Shown here one piece after another: positions 1-6,477 of a stretch of 22,300 nt of DNA (position 1 is its first letter; each line of letters opens with the position of its first letter). The DNA is from a virus: the IMG/VR virus record IMGVR_UViG_3300048107_000357, positions 1 through 22,300 of that record. One strand, 5' to 3'. Both the position numbers and the translations under genes were made by a program. Under the pieces are notes generated by a model. It was not told the origin of the DNA, did no database searches, and saw nothing but the letters and a program-made list of their open reading frames with translations.

Positions 1-1207
1 TCACACCATGCTTCTCAAAGAAATCAAAAACATCTTTATTATAGTTGTTGACGATGACATTCTGCTCATCAACAACAAGCATGTTGACATCAAATACAGT
101 CTCCTCAACGTAAATGACCCAGTCATTCAACCAAGTGTCTATAAATTCAGTCAAAGAATGATTGTCTTCTTCTCCAGCAACCCACCAGCGTCCATTATTT
201 GGTAATGAATTTTTCATGTTGGAGAACTCTTCTACTTGAGACCAACCTTGCCCACCGATATTACAAACATCCCAACCAGGGAAAGTTATATCAGTGTGCT
301 TTGGATCGCCAATACTAATCAAGCACCCAGGTTTGATTGGTGCCAATGCTCCGTCAGAATGTCCAGGGAAATGTAGTGGATGGATTCTATAATCAGGGAA
401 CATCTTCTGCCATTTCTCAAGAGCATAGTCCTCATTGATATAAGTAAGAATATTATTGATGGCAAAGTAAAGATCCTTTCCACACTTGATTGTCGAAGCA
501 CCATTCACATACGAATTATAAACAACCTCTCCTCCCTGTTCTTTGAACCAATTCTCTGCATCTTGAAACTCATTGTATTTTTTATTGACTCGACGTGGAT
601 TGCCAATTGTATTTGTCGCAGCACTCTCACATAATCTAGTGACATCATCAATGTGCAATACCTGCATCAACCATCCAATAGGAAAGTCTTTTCCATCTGT
701 CAAAAACTTATGTGCTTCCTCAACAACCTCTTTAGATGCGGCAGCCTGACCTTTAGAACCACGACCAGGTTTGACAAGATCTAAAAGATACTCACTGAGG
801 ACTTGTGCTTCTGGTTGATTTTTTGCGTACTCAGCATTGTCCCGGATAGCATAGATCATATGTTCGACATTTATATCCTCCAAATAATCATGATTCGGCA
901 TGTATAACTTGTTTCCCAGAACCATAGTATGATCACGAGGGATCATGGCAGAAGGATAGTTAGCTGTGTACCCCCAGTTATGATCCCTCTTCCAGTCGTC
1001 AGAAACATTAGTTCTAATTACATCAACGCCTAACTCAATAAGTTTATTGGACAGTCTTACAAAATCCTCTTCAGTTTCTTGTGCAATCCTTTCCATCCCA
1101 GCACGTGCCCTAGGATCCTTGATGTAACTATAAAATTCAGGAGGGTATGATCTTCCAACCAAACATGTTTTCAGTTTATCCCATGGTTGATTTACTGAAG
1201 GTGACAT
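1..1207 (-). CDS. Amidinotransferase-family protein, C-terminus cut off by window edge
   Basis: The frame is open from an ATG at 1207 to the window edge (402 residues, no stop). It resembles the glycine/inosamine amidinotransferase (guanidino-group modifying) fold. Visible signs are the N-terminal strand KTCLVGRSYPPEFY (about residues 13-26), an IPRD motif at 89-92 and GHSDGALAPIKPGCLIS at 282-298, which matches the family's His-x-Asp-Gly active-site loop. In this family the catalytic cysteine lies near the C-terminus, here probably beyond the edge, so activity cannot be judged. Family members move an amidino group from arginine to an amine; the substrate here is unknown. An upstream ATG at 1212 is out of frame. 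A GAGCAGG sequence lies about 12 nt before the start, inside the hairpin described separately. The preceding gene ends 18 nt upstream. Confidence 0.8.
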   Translation of the reverse strand, partial: MSPSVNQPWDKLKTCLVGRSYPPEFYSYIKDPRARAGMERIAQETEEDFVRLSNKLIELGVDVIRTNVSDDWKRDHNWGYTANYPSAMIPRDHTMVLGNKLYMPNHDYLEDINVEHMIYAIRDNAEYAKNQPEAQVLSEYLLDLVKPGRGSKGQAAASKEVVEEAHKFLTDGKDFPIGWLMQVLHIDDVTRLCESAATNTIGNPRRVNKKYNEFQDAENWFKEQGGEVVYNSYVNGASTIKCGKDLYFAINNILTYINEDYALEKWQKMFPDYRIHPLHFPGHSDGALAPIKPGCLISIGDPKHTDITFPGWDVCNIGGQGWSQVEEFSNMKNSLPNNGRWWVAGEEDNHSLTEFIDTWLNDWVIYVEETVFDVNMLVVDEQNVIVNNYNKDVFDFFEKHGV

Positions 1208-1212
1208 AGCAT

Positions 1213-1242
1213 AAAAATACCTGCTCTATTTAGAGAACAGGT
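1213..1242 (-). terminator. Terminator-like hairpin overlapping the leader of the amidinotransferase gene
   Basis: On the minus strand ACCTG, a TT bulge and CTCT pair with AGAG and CAGGT around an AAAT loop. ATTTTT follows and ends just before the start codon. The stem covers the stop codon of the preceding small gene. The loop region also reads CTAAATA, a motif like cyanophage/T4 late promoters, and the 3' arm holds the only Shine-Dalgarno-like sequence of the next gene. It could be a weak intrinsic terminator, an RBS-masking hairpin or a late promoter; the bulge makes efficient termination doubtful. Confidence 0.45.
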
Positions 1243-1444
1243 AGATGAGACCAGGGATGATGATGAAAAACTGTGGAAGGAAATTCATGACGATTGCACG
1301 TTCCTTCCACTTGAATCCCACGTATGTCCAACCACTAGCACCTACAAGTTGGAGGATACTATTCCAGGGAGTCCACCCCATCACATGAAAAACCATAGCG
1401 ATGAGGATGATGGTTGCAGAAAACCATTTGATTTGTTGAACCAT
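1226..1444 (-). CDS. Small membrane protein, unknown function (72 aa)
   Basis: The protein is short and strongly hydrophobic, with about three membrane-spanning stretches (near residues 5-23, 28-44 and 52-70) separated by the charged turn KWKER. I do not recognise a named family with confidence; similar small membrane proteins of unknown role occur in cyanophages. The ATG shares one base with the TGA stop of the HEGWH gene upstream (TGATG), so translation is probably coupled. The stop lies inside the hairpin that precedes the amidinotransferase gene. Confidence 0.7.
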   Translation of the reverse strand: MVQQIKWFSATIILIAMVFHVMGWTPWNSILQLVGASGWTYVGFKWKERAIVMNFLPQFFIIIPGLIYLFSK

Positions 1445-2115
1445 CAGTCAATAAAACCATTCTCCTCTAAGTATTGACGTGTGAGTGGAGTAGGTTCATA
1501 TTCCTTCCACATTTGACCAGCAGCACAGGCATTCAATGCATTCATGGTCATGTGTTCAGTCTTACCTGCCCACATTGCTTCCTTCTCCCATGGAATTGCT
1601 CCTGGTTGAAATGCATAGGTCCTACGTGCCATCTCTTGCCACATCTCAGGGACAGCATCTTCGGGCAAGATAATAGCAATCAAACTATTATCAATCGTTC
1701 CTGCCATACAATCTTGTGCTGCATGCCATCCTTCATGTCTCATCACACTCATCAGAATGTGTGGACGACCCATGAATGTTTTGTTTAGATAGAAGTTATT
1801 ACTTACAGTATGATAGACACCACGGTGTCCTACTGGGAAATACTTTTCGTCAGCAAGATATACCTTCACACCAACATGACTTAGTGAAGACATCATGTGG
1901 TTGAACTCTGTTGCCACTGAAGTAAATGCTTCAGGGTTGTCATAATTTGTGGAGACATCCAACAAACTATGCACTTCCTTCACATCATCGGTGCATTCTT
2001 GAAGGAGCATACACCCCATAGAATGATTGCTATAGTAGTCATCCTCTTCAATAGGATCTGCCATTGCAGGGAGAGCACCGCCTAACAGGAGCCCTGCCAG
2101 AAGAAATTTGAACAT
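1444..2115 (-). CDS. Secreted protein with HEGWH zinc-protease-like motif
   Basis: The 223-residue protein begins with a clear signal peptide (FKFLLAGLLLGGALPAMA, likely cut after residue 19), so it should leave the cytoplasm or sit in the periplasm. Residues 127-131 read HEGWH, an HExxH zinc-binding signature, within SVMRHEGWHAAQDC. A glutamate in the following 40-60 residues could be a third metal ligand, but none stands out. Several cysteines (35, 41, 136, 196) could form disulfides after export. The best description is a metallopeptidase-like secreted protein with unknown substrate. Its ATG follows directly after the T-tract of a terminator hairpin, and the only purine-rich element (AGGGAGG) is about 18 nt away in the hairpin's 5' arm, so translation or transcription may be controlled here. 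Confidence 0.7.
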   Translation of the reverse strand: MFKFLLAGLLLGGALPAMADPIEEDDYYSNHSMGCMLLQECTDDVKEVHSLLDVSTNYDNPEAFTSVATEFNHMMSSLSHVGVKVYLADEKYFPVGHRGVYHTVSNNFYLNKTFMGRPHILMSVMRHEGWHAAQDCMAGTIDNSLIAIILPEDAVPEMWQEMARRTYAFQPGAIPWEKEAMWAGKTEHMTMNALNACAAGQMWKEYEPTPLTRQYLEENGFID

Positions 2116-2141
2116 AAAAAAGGGGGGTCGTTAGACCTCCC
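2116..2141 (-). terminator. Intrinsic terminator at the end of the psbD/DoxX gene group
   Basis: On the minus strand GGGAGGTC and GACCCCCC form an 8-bp stem with one A-C mismatch around a TAAC loop, followed at once by TTTTTT. The T-run touches the ATG of the HEGWH gene at 2115. A weak promoter-like pair (TGGCAA at 2166-2171 and TATATT at 2143-2148, 17 nt apart) would start transcription within the hairpin and could drive the next gene; it is not strong enough to list separately. Confidence 0.75.
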
Positions 2142-2175
2142 TAATATAGCACAGTCATCTAGATTTTGCCAGAGA

Positions 2176-2382
2176 CTATAGCGGCGACGATATATTATTA
2201 TTTAGATAATCTTTCTCAGTTTGATAGGGATGTGTATCACCTGTGTATAGTTTGTACCCTTCAATTAGATCAGGTACTAACCATTCATGAACTGGAGCAC
2301 ATGCTTTCCAATTGATGGGTTGGATGCAGTTCATGACAGCAACATTCCAAAACGCTACCAAATGTATTACCAATGTAGTCAT
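2176..2382 (-). CDS. Small protein, unknown function (68 aa)
   Basis: The 68-residue frame starts with a short hydrophobic stretch (TTLVIHLVAFWNVAVM, residues 2-17) that could be a signal anchor. A polar C-terminal part follows, with two cysteines near residues 19 and 28. I do not recognise a family. The start overlaps the stop of the 71-residue gene by 4 nt (ATGA), the coupling used throughout the window, which supports it being a real gene. A CTAAATA motif lies within its 3' end at 2199-2205 and might act as a late-type promoter for what follows. Confidence 0.6.
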   Translation of the reverse strand: MTTLVIHLVAFWNVAVMNCIQPINWKACAPVHEWLVPDLIEGYKLYTGDTHPYQTEKDYLNNNISSPL

Positions 2383-2594
2383 TCGTCCTTCTTGTAAAGG
2401 TCTTCTAGTTTTTCTCTAGTTAGATCAACATACATTACTTCTTCTCCTGCTTGTGGTGCTTCAGGATGACGTGGTTTAGGGGGTTTATTCATCTCTATAG
2501 AAATAGATTGAATATTAGTCCACATCATAGCAAAAGCAGTGCCCGAAAGCACTGCAAAGCAGACAAAATAAAGGGCAAGTTCAAAGGTATTCAT
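2379..2594 (-). CDS. Small single-span membrane protein, unknown function (71 aa)
   Basis: Residues 5-27 form one hydrophobic segment ([20 protein letters not shown]). A proline-rich linker (KPPKPRHPEAP) and a charged tail ending in EKLEDLYKKDE follow, the layout of a membrane-anchored small protein with a cytoplasmic tail. No family recognised. The ATG lies 14 nt inside the end of the DoxX-like gene in another frame, and the gene ends in an ATGA overlap with the next one, so it is placed in the psbD transcription unit. A membrane role linked to DoxX or thylakoids is possible but is only inference from position. Confidence 0.6.
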   Translation of the reverse strand: MNTFELALYFVCFAVLSGTAFAMMWTNIQSISIEMNKPPKPRHPEAPQAGEEVMYVDLTREKLEDLYKKDE

Positions 2595-2982
2595 GAAGTC
2601 TTCGTTTTATAAGATGGTCTATTGAGAAGTTACCTGGACCACTGAGGACGATACATGCTGCACCTCCCCAGTAAAGAACTAAAAGTTCTAACAAGTAGAT
2701 GTTGAATCCAGATGTAACTAGAGCATGATAAATTGCGAATGATATTGTACCTAAGATTGCTAAGGCACCCAGACGAGTGCCAAGTCCACAGATAACCATC
2801 CAACTCCCCACAACCTCAGCAAATGCTGCGAAGTATGAGGAGACGATTGGGAATGGAAGATGCAATGGTCGTACAAATGCATCCGCAAAGTTTTCAATGT
2901 TCTCTAGTTTCTCATAACCATGATGGATAAGCATAGTGCCTAACGCTATGCGAAGTAATAAGAATCCTAGAGACTGAATCAC
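2581..2982 (-). CDS. DoxX-family membrane protein
   Basis: This 133-residue protein has four hydrophobic segments (about 3-20, 44-64, 70-90 and 95-113) and DoxX-like sequence: [17 protein letters not shown] at the N-terminus and [20 protein letters not shown] in the middle. Its length fits the DoxX family, membrane proteins whose role in most organisms is undefined, with some tied to oxidative stress or quinone/thiosulfate oxidation. It starts with GTG, whose GTGA overlaps the psbD stop by 4 nt; the next ATG would remove the first helix. Tight coupling to psbD suggests it is made with D2 during infection and may act in the same membrane, but no direct partner can be read from the sequence. 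Confidence 0.85.
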   Translation of the reverse strand: MIQSLGFLLLRIALGTMLIHHGYEKLENIENFADAFVRPLHLPFPIVSSYFAAFAEVVGSWMVICGLGTRLGALAILGTISFAIYHALVTSGFNIYLLELLVLYWGGAACIVLSGPGNFSIDHLIKRRLHEYL

Positions 2983-4034
2983 AATGCGTTACCTCTTGGT
3001 AGAACTTCTTCTGGGAATACAAAGTTCTCGTGGGGTTGGTCAACTGGTGCCAACCATGCACGTAGTCCTTCGTTGAGCAAGATATTTTTCGTATAAAAAG
3101 TCTCGAACTCAGGATCCTCAGCGGCACGAATCTCTTGACTTACGAAATCATAAGCACGAAGATTGAGAGCCAGACCAATAATCCCAATGCTAGATGTCCA
3201 GAGACCCATGACAGGAACAAAAAGCATAAAGAAATGAAGCCAACGCTTGTTACTAAAGGCAACACCGAAAATCTGAGACCAGAAACGGTTTGCCGTAACC
3301 ATTGAGTAAGTTTCCTCTTCCTGCGTAGGTTCAAAAGCTTTGAAGGTGTTTGCCTGTTCACCATCTTCAAACAGTGTGTTCTCCACTGTAGCACCATGAA
3401 TTGCACAGAGCAAAGCACCGCCAAGGATACCTGCAACACCCATCATGTGGAAGGGGTTTAGCGTCCAGTTGTGAAATCCTTGGAGGAATAAGAGGAATCT
3501 AAAAATTGCCGCAACGCCAAACGACGGTGCGAAGAACCAACTCGATTGACCCAGAGGATAGATAAGGAAGACAGAAACAAAGACAGCAATAGGACCAGAG
3601 AAAGCAATTGCATTGTAAGGACGAATGCCGACGAGACGTGCGATTTCAAATTGTCGGAGCATGAATCCGATGAGTGCGAATGCACCATGCAGGGCAACGA
3701 ATGCCCAGAGACCACCGAGTTGTACCCAGCGGACAAAGTCACCCTGTGCTTCTGGACCCCATAGAAGGAGAAGACTGTGACCCATTGCATCAGCAGGTGT
3801 ACTGACTGCAGCGGTAAGAAAATTGCAACCTTCTAGGTAAGACGACGCGATGCCGTGGGTGTACCAGGAGGTAGCGAAGGTGGTGCCAGTTAGCCAACCA
3901 CCAATTGCCATGTAGGCAGTGGGAAGTAGAAGTAGTCCAGACCAGCCGATGAAGACAAACCTGTCCCGTTTCAACCAGTCATCAAGGATGTCAAACCATC
4001 CTCGTTGGTTTTGCTGAAGCGTTGAAGCGACCAT
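2979..4034 (-). CDS. psbD: Photosystem II reaction centre protein D2
   Basis: Full-length D2 (351 residues; 352 is usual). D2 pairs with D1 to form the photosystem II core in the thylakoid membrane, binding P680 chlorophyll, pheophytin, the quinone QA and the non-haem iron. Counted here, the redox tyrosine is Tyr159 (in FLIYP), the P680 ligand is His196 (in NPFHMMGV) and the iron ligands are His213 (AIHG) and His267 (RWLHFF), each one less than standard numbering. The C-terminus is intact. Phage psbD is thought to support photosynthesis during infection. It starts 2 nt after the 93-residue gene and has no clear Shine-Dalgarno sequence, so coupling is likely. The psbA terminator upstream means expression depends on read-through or an unseen promoter. 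Confidence 0.98.
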   Translation of the reverse strand: MVASTLQQNQRGWFDILDDWLKRDRFVFIGWSGLLLLPTAYMAIGGWLTGTTFATSWYTHGIASSYLEGCNFLTAAVSTPADAMGHSLLLLWGPEAQGDFVRWVQLGGLWAFVALHGAFALIGFMLRQFEIARLVGIRPYNAIAFSGPIAVFVSVFLIYPLGQSSWFFAPSFGVAAIFRFLLFLQGFHNWTLNPFHMMGVAGILGGALLCAIHGATVENTLFEDGEQANTFKAFEPTQEEETYSMVTANRFWSQIFGVAFSNKRWLHFFMLFVPVMGLWTSSIGIIGLALNLRAYDFVSQEIRAAEDPEFETFYTKNILLNEGLRAWLAPVDQPHENFVFPEEVLPRGNAL

Positions 4035-4036
4035 TG

Positions 4037-4318
4037 TTATTTACTGTAAGTGTCGTAGTTTAGGAGATCATCTTGTTCTTTTGTTACTTGATCATCAAAC
4101 TGATCAATAACTCGAAGACGTTGCTCTGCAATTACAAGTCTATCCAGACAGAGATTGATTTCGTGGAGAGTATTCATATCAACTGCGTTGGGTGATACAG
4201 CAGCAGTATGAGCAGGAAGACGTTGATCCAAATGCTTTTGAATCGTTGATTTTGCATCTTTGATCTTTTCTCTGCACTGTTCTCGTAAGTGTTGCAGAGT
4301 ATTGCGACGAGTATTCAT
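4037..4318 (-). CDS. Unknown protein between psbA and psbD (93 aa)
   Basis: A small, charged, probably all-helical protein without a signal peptide or membrane segment. It has a basic N-terminal half ([20 protein letters not shown]) and a glutamine- and aspartate-rich second half that could form a helical hairpin. The ATG at 4318 is chosen over an in-frame TTG at 4324 because the TTG touches the T-tract of the psbA terminator; neither has a good Shine-Dalgarno sequence. It ends 2 nt before psbD. The family is not recognised. Its position suggests a small factor co-made with D2, but nothing in the sequence shows a photosynthetic role. Confidence 0.65.
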   Translation of the reverse strand: MNTRRNTLQHLREQCREKIKDAKSTIQKHLDQRLPAHTAAVSPNAVDMNTLHEINLCLDRLVIAEQRLRVIDQFDDQVTKEQDDLLNYDTYSK

Positions 4319-4322
4319 GTCC

Positions 4323-4347
4323 AAAAAAATAGGGGACCGAAGTCCCC
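4323..4347 (-). terminator. psbA terminator with UUCG tetraloop
   Basis: On the minus strand GGGGAC-TTCG-GTCCCC forms a perfect 6-bp GC-rich stem with the very stable UUCG tetraloop, followed by TATTTTTTT. It starts 22 nt after the psbA stop. This is a textbook Rho-independent terminator and should make psbA mostly monocistronic, with psbD and its followers expressed from read-through or another start. The T-tract runs almost into the start of the 93-residue gene. Confidence 0.9.
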
Positions 4348-4369
4348 CGTAGTATAACAGGAAATGTTA

Positions 4370-5449
4370 TCAACCGATAGCAGGTGCGGTGAGTGCAACA
4401 GGAGTTGACTCAGCAGCAGCAAGATCGAGTGGGAAGTTGTGTGCGTTACGCTCATGCATAACTTCCATACCCAAACCTGCACGGTTCAGAACGTCTGCCC
4501 AGGTGTTCAACACACGACCCTGACCATCAAGGATGGACTGGTTGAAGTTGAAACCGTTGAGGTTGAACGCCATCGTGGACACGCCAAGGGCGGTGAACCA
4601 GATGCCAACAACAGGCCATGCAGCAAGGAAGAAGTGCAAGGAACGTGAGTTGTTGAATGAAGCGTATTGGAAGATCAAACGACCGAAGTACCCGTGGGCA
4701 GCTACGATGTTGTAGGTCTCTTCTTCTTGACCGAACTTGTAACCATAGTTCTGTGACTCTTGCTCAGTCGTCTCACGAACCAGCGAGGACGTAACAAGCG
4801 AACCGTGCATAGCACTGAACAGTGAACCACCGAAGACTCCAGCAACACCCAACATGTGGAAGGGGTGCATGAGAATGTTATGTTCGGCTTGGAAAACCAA
4901 CATGTAGTTGAAGGTTCCCGAAATGCCCAAAGGCATAGCATCGGAGAACGAACCTTGACCAAATGGGTACACCAGGAATACTGCGGACGCAGCCGCAACA
5001 GGAGCAGAGTATGCGACACAGATCCAGGGGCGCATGCCCAGACGGTAAGAAAGTTCCCACTCACGTCCCATATAGGCATAGATGCCGATAAGGAAGTGGA
5101 AGACTACCAGTTGGAAGGGACCACCGTTGTATAGCCACTCATCAAGTGAGGCAGCTTCCCAGATGGGGTAGAAGTGAAGACCAATTGCGTTGGAGGATGG
5201 GACAACTGCACCAGAGATGATGTTGTTTCCATACATGAGTGAACCAGCGACGGGTTCACGGATGCCGTCAATATCGACGGGGGGTGCTGCTACGAAAGCA
5301 ACGATGAAGCAGATGGTTGCCGCCAACAGAGTTGGGATCATCAGTACACCAAACCAACCGACATAGAGACGGTTATTGGTGGAAGTAACCCACTCGCAGA
5401 ACGAATCCCACGCGGAGGTTGTTTGTTGTTGTCTTGAAAGAGTAGACAT
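4370..5449 (-). CDS. psbA: Photosystem II reaction centre protein D1, high-light (E130) type
   Basis: Full-length D1 (359 residues), uninterrupted by the intron known in some phage psbA genes. D1 carries the water-splitting manganese cluster and the QB quinone site and is the photosystem II subunit that turns over fastest. Key residues are all present: Tyr161 (YZ), Asp170, Glu189, His190, His198 (P680), iron ligands His215 and His272, and His332, Glu333, His337, Asp342 and Ala344 for the Mn cluster and C-terminal cleavage. Residue 130 is Glu (GREWE), the state of the cyanobacterial high-light form. The tail ends TAPAIG, one residue shorter than the usual host ING ending. GC content looks higher than in the flanking glycan genes. 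There is no clear Shine-Dalgarno sequence before the ATG. Confidence 0.99.
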   Translation of the reverse strand: MSTLSRQQQTTSAWDSFCEWVTSTNNRLYVGWFGVLMIPTLLAATICFIVAFVAAPPVDIDGIREPVAGSLMYGNNIISGAVVPSSNAIGLHFYPIWEAASLDEWLYNGGPFQLVVFHFLIGIYAYMGREWELSYRLGMRPWICVAYSAPVAAASAVFLVYPFGQGSFSDAMPLGISGTFNYMLVFQAEHNILMHPFHMLGVAGVFGGSLFSAMHGSLVTSSLVRETTEQESQNYGYKFGQEEETYNIVAAHGYFGRLIFQYASFNNSRSLHFFLAAWPVVGIWFTALGVSTMAFNLNGFNFNQSILDGQGRVLNTWADVLNRAGLGMEVMHERNAHNFPLDLAAAESTPVALTAPAIG

Positions 5450-5594
5450 TGAAAAGGGTAAGGATAAGTGCGGGGAACACTAGTATGATATTCCTGCTGC
5501 ACCCTCAGCAACAGGTATTAGAGACGTTGTTATTCTCCCTATAGGTCTCGGTTTGAGGGGAGAGCATTACTACGTTACGCTTTGTAACGTATTT
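5450..5594 (-). promoter_or_regulatory. psbA 5' leader with three inverted repeats
   Basis: The predicted transcript start near 5594 leaves a leader of about 145 nt that contains no gene. It holds a perfect 8-bp inverted repeat at 5571-5591 (TACGTTAC, 5-nt loop, GTAACGTA) beginning within about 3 nt of the RNA start; a 6-bp repeat at 5534-5563 (TCTCCC/GGGAGA, 18-nt loop); and an 8-bp stem with one G-U pair at 5493-5515 (CCTGTTGC/GCAGCAGG, 7-nt loop). GAGAC in the loop of the second could pair with GTCTC just downstream (5521-5525), giving a pseudoknot-like arrangement. None has a T-tract, so they are not terminators. A role in mRNA stability or translation control of psbA is inference. Confidence 0.55.
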
Positions 5595-5600
5595 GTATTT

Positions 5601-5629
5601 AGTATAACATGAATCCCTAACTTTGTAAA
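5601..5629 (-). promoter_or_regulatory. psbA: psbA promoter (sigma70-type, with overlapping CTAAATA motif)
   Basis: On the minus strand TTTACA (5624-5629) and TATACT (5601-5606) are separated by exactly 17 nt, close to the sigma70 consensus used by the host polymerase. The -10 box runs into CTAAATA (5597-5603), giving TATACTAAATA; CTAAATA resembles the late-promoter element of T4-like phages. The site may therefore serve early host polymerase and the late phage-modified polymerase. The -35 box lies inside the last codons of the preceding DUF616 gene. Confidence 0.75.
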
Positions 5630-6477
5630 GGCAAAGTTGGAGATATCACATTACGTTCAATGAACTCAGAGTGATCATGTTTTGCGAAAACAAAGGGATG
5701 TAATCCCGTGATCTCTCTTAGTTCAGCAAGGATCTCACGTCGCTTCGTCCATTGGTCAGGTTTCCCTGCCTGTGGATGCCTTTTGCGACGGTATTGTTTT
5801 CCTTGCTGTCCAAATAATATACCACAACTACCTGCTCTGTGGAGATACTTCCCTCTTTTGTCTCTCCATAGTTCATGCCACCCATCTTCGATGAAAGTCA
5901 TCTGCTTATTGGTGAACTGCTTGGCAGCATCAAACGAAATCTGATCTCGGTTGGGTCCAATCTGTGCATACTTCCACCACAGATCACCAAACTCTTCATA
6001 GTTTTCTAGACGACGCCAGATAGATCCCAGCACAGGACTGCTGTACTTCTTGAAGTCATAGTTCATCCACTTCAGGACTCGGGTGATCTCTAGTTGCTGC
6101 TCCTTTGTATTCATGGAGGACATAAACCCCTCCAAGATCTCATCGTAGTATGAGTAACGATTCACATGACGGATGACTGTGAAAGAACTCTCCTCAAAGT
6201 ATCTCTTACAATTTTCTACGTATTCTTTAGTCATGATGTAGCAACCATCAATCCACACAACCTCCTCACCCTCATCAAATACTTTATGAGGATTGATCTT
6301 GACGTAGGAAGAACGGATACGAGGACAGGAATGATCACATGGAATCTCTCGGAACTCCCATGGACCTTTCCTTTCAACAGTATCATCAGCGAACATCACA
6401 TACTTGACATCCGGATCGTAGTAATTTTCATCCGGTATCTCATCGTATCCATTAGTGATACAAGAGTAGATAATCAT
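5617..6477 (-). CDS. DUF616 (TOD1/MUCI70-like) glycosyltransferase, array member 4
   Basis: A 286-residue soluble protein with the DUF616 pattern: an N-terminal strand IIYSCITNGYD (2-12), CPR at 51-53, WIDG at 75-78, SIWRR at 152-156 and NRDQISFD at 176-183. DUF616/TOD1/MUCI70 proteins are predicted GT-A type glycosyltransferases; plant members act in cell-wall polysaccharide synthesis, but donor and acceptor here are unknown. WIDG is the likely counterpart of the DxD metal/sugar-nucleotide site. It is the closest paralogue of its neighbour at 6474-7289: both share the N-terminal motif, WIDGCY, SPVL, SIWRR and the HPQAG segment. Its ATG overlaps the previous stop by 4 nt. It is the last gene of the glycan block, and its end carries the psbA promoter. 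Confidence 0.75.
   Translation of the reverse strand: MIIYSCITNGYDEIPDENYYDPDVKYVMFADDTVERKGPWEFREIPCDHSCPRIRSSYVKINPHKVFDEGEEVVWIDGCYIMTKEYVENCKRYFEESSFTVIRHVNRYSYYDEILEGFMSSMNTKEQQLEITRVLKWMNYDFKKYSSPVLGSIWRRLENYEEFGDLWWKYAQIGPNRDQISFDAAKQFTNKQMTFIEDGWHELWRDKRGKYLHRAGSCGILFGQQGKQYRRKRHPQAGKPDQWTKRREILAELREITGLHPFVFAKHDHSEFIERNVISPTLPLQS
5619..5638 (-). repeat. Inverted repeat over the psbA -35 box
   Basis: AACTTTG and CAAAGTT form a perfect 7-bp inverted repeat with a 6-nt spacer. It covers the final codons and part of the stop codon of the DUF616 gene and overlaps the psbA -35 hexamer. No T-run follows directly, so it is a poor terminator. It could be an operator for a DNA-binding protein or a weak 3' end hairpin for the glycan mRNA. 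Confidence 0.5.

Noticed and set aside
2143-2171. Possible promoter TGGCAA-17-TATATT before the HEGWH gene
   Set aside because: The -35 match is only three of six and transcription would begin inside a terminator hairpin; mentioned only as an option.
3458-3790. Alternate-frame open stretch of 110 codons inside psbD
   Set aside because: It is a frame shadow of a highly conserved gene; the translated sequence has no plausible start or family.
4351-4373. Promoter-like TATACT with TTGATA just after psbA
   Set aside because: The spacing is about 11 nt, too short for a sigma70 promoter, and the site lies immediately before the psbA terminator.
4702-5079. Alternate-frame 125-codon stretch inside psbA
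   Set aside because: It results from codon bias in psbA; D1 occupies the real frame without gaps.
4370-5449. Group I intron or homing endonuclease in psbA, as in some cyanophages
   Set aside because: D1 reads through from residue 1 to 359 without an insertion.
5571-5591. Terminator for the glycan operon before psbA
   Set aside because: The 8-bp hairpin is not followed by a T-tract and lies downstream of the predicted psbA transcript start, so it is treated as part of the leader.
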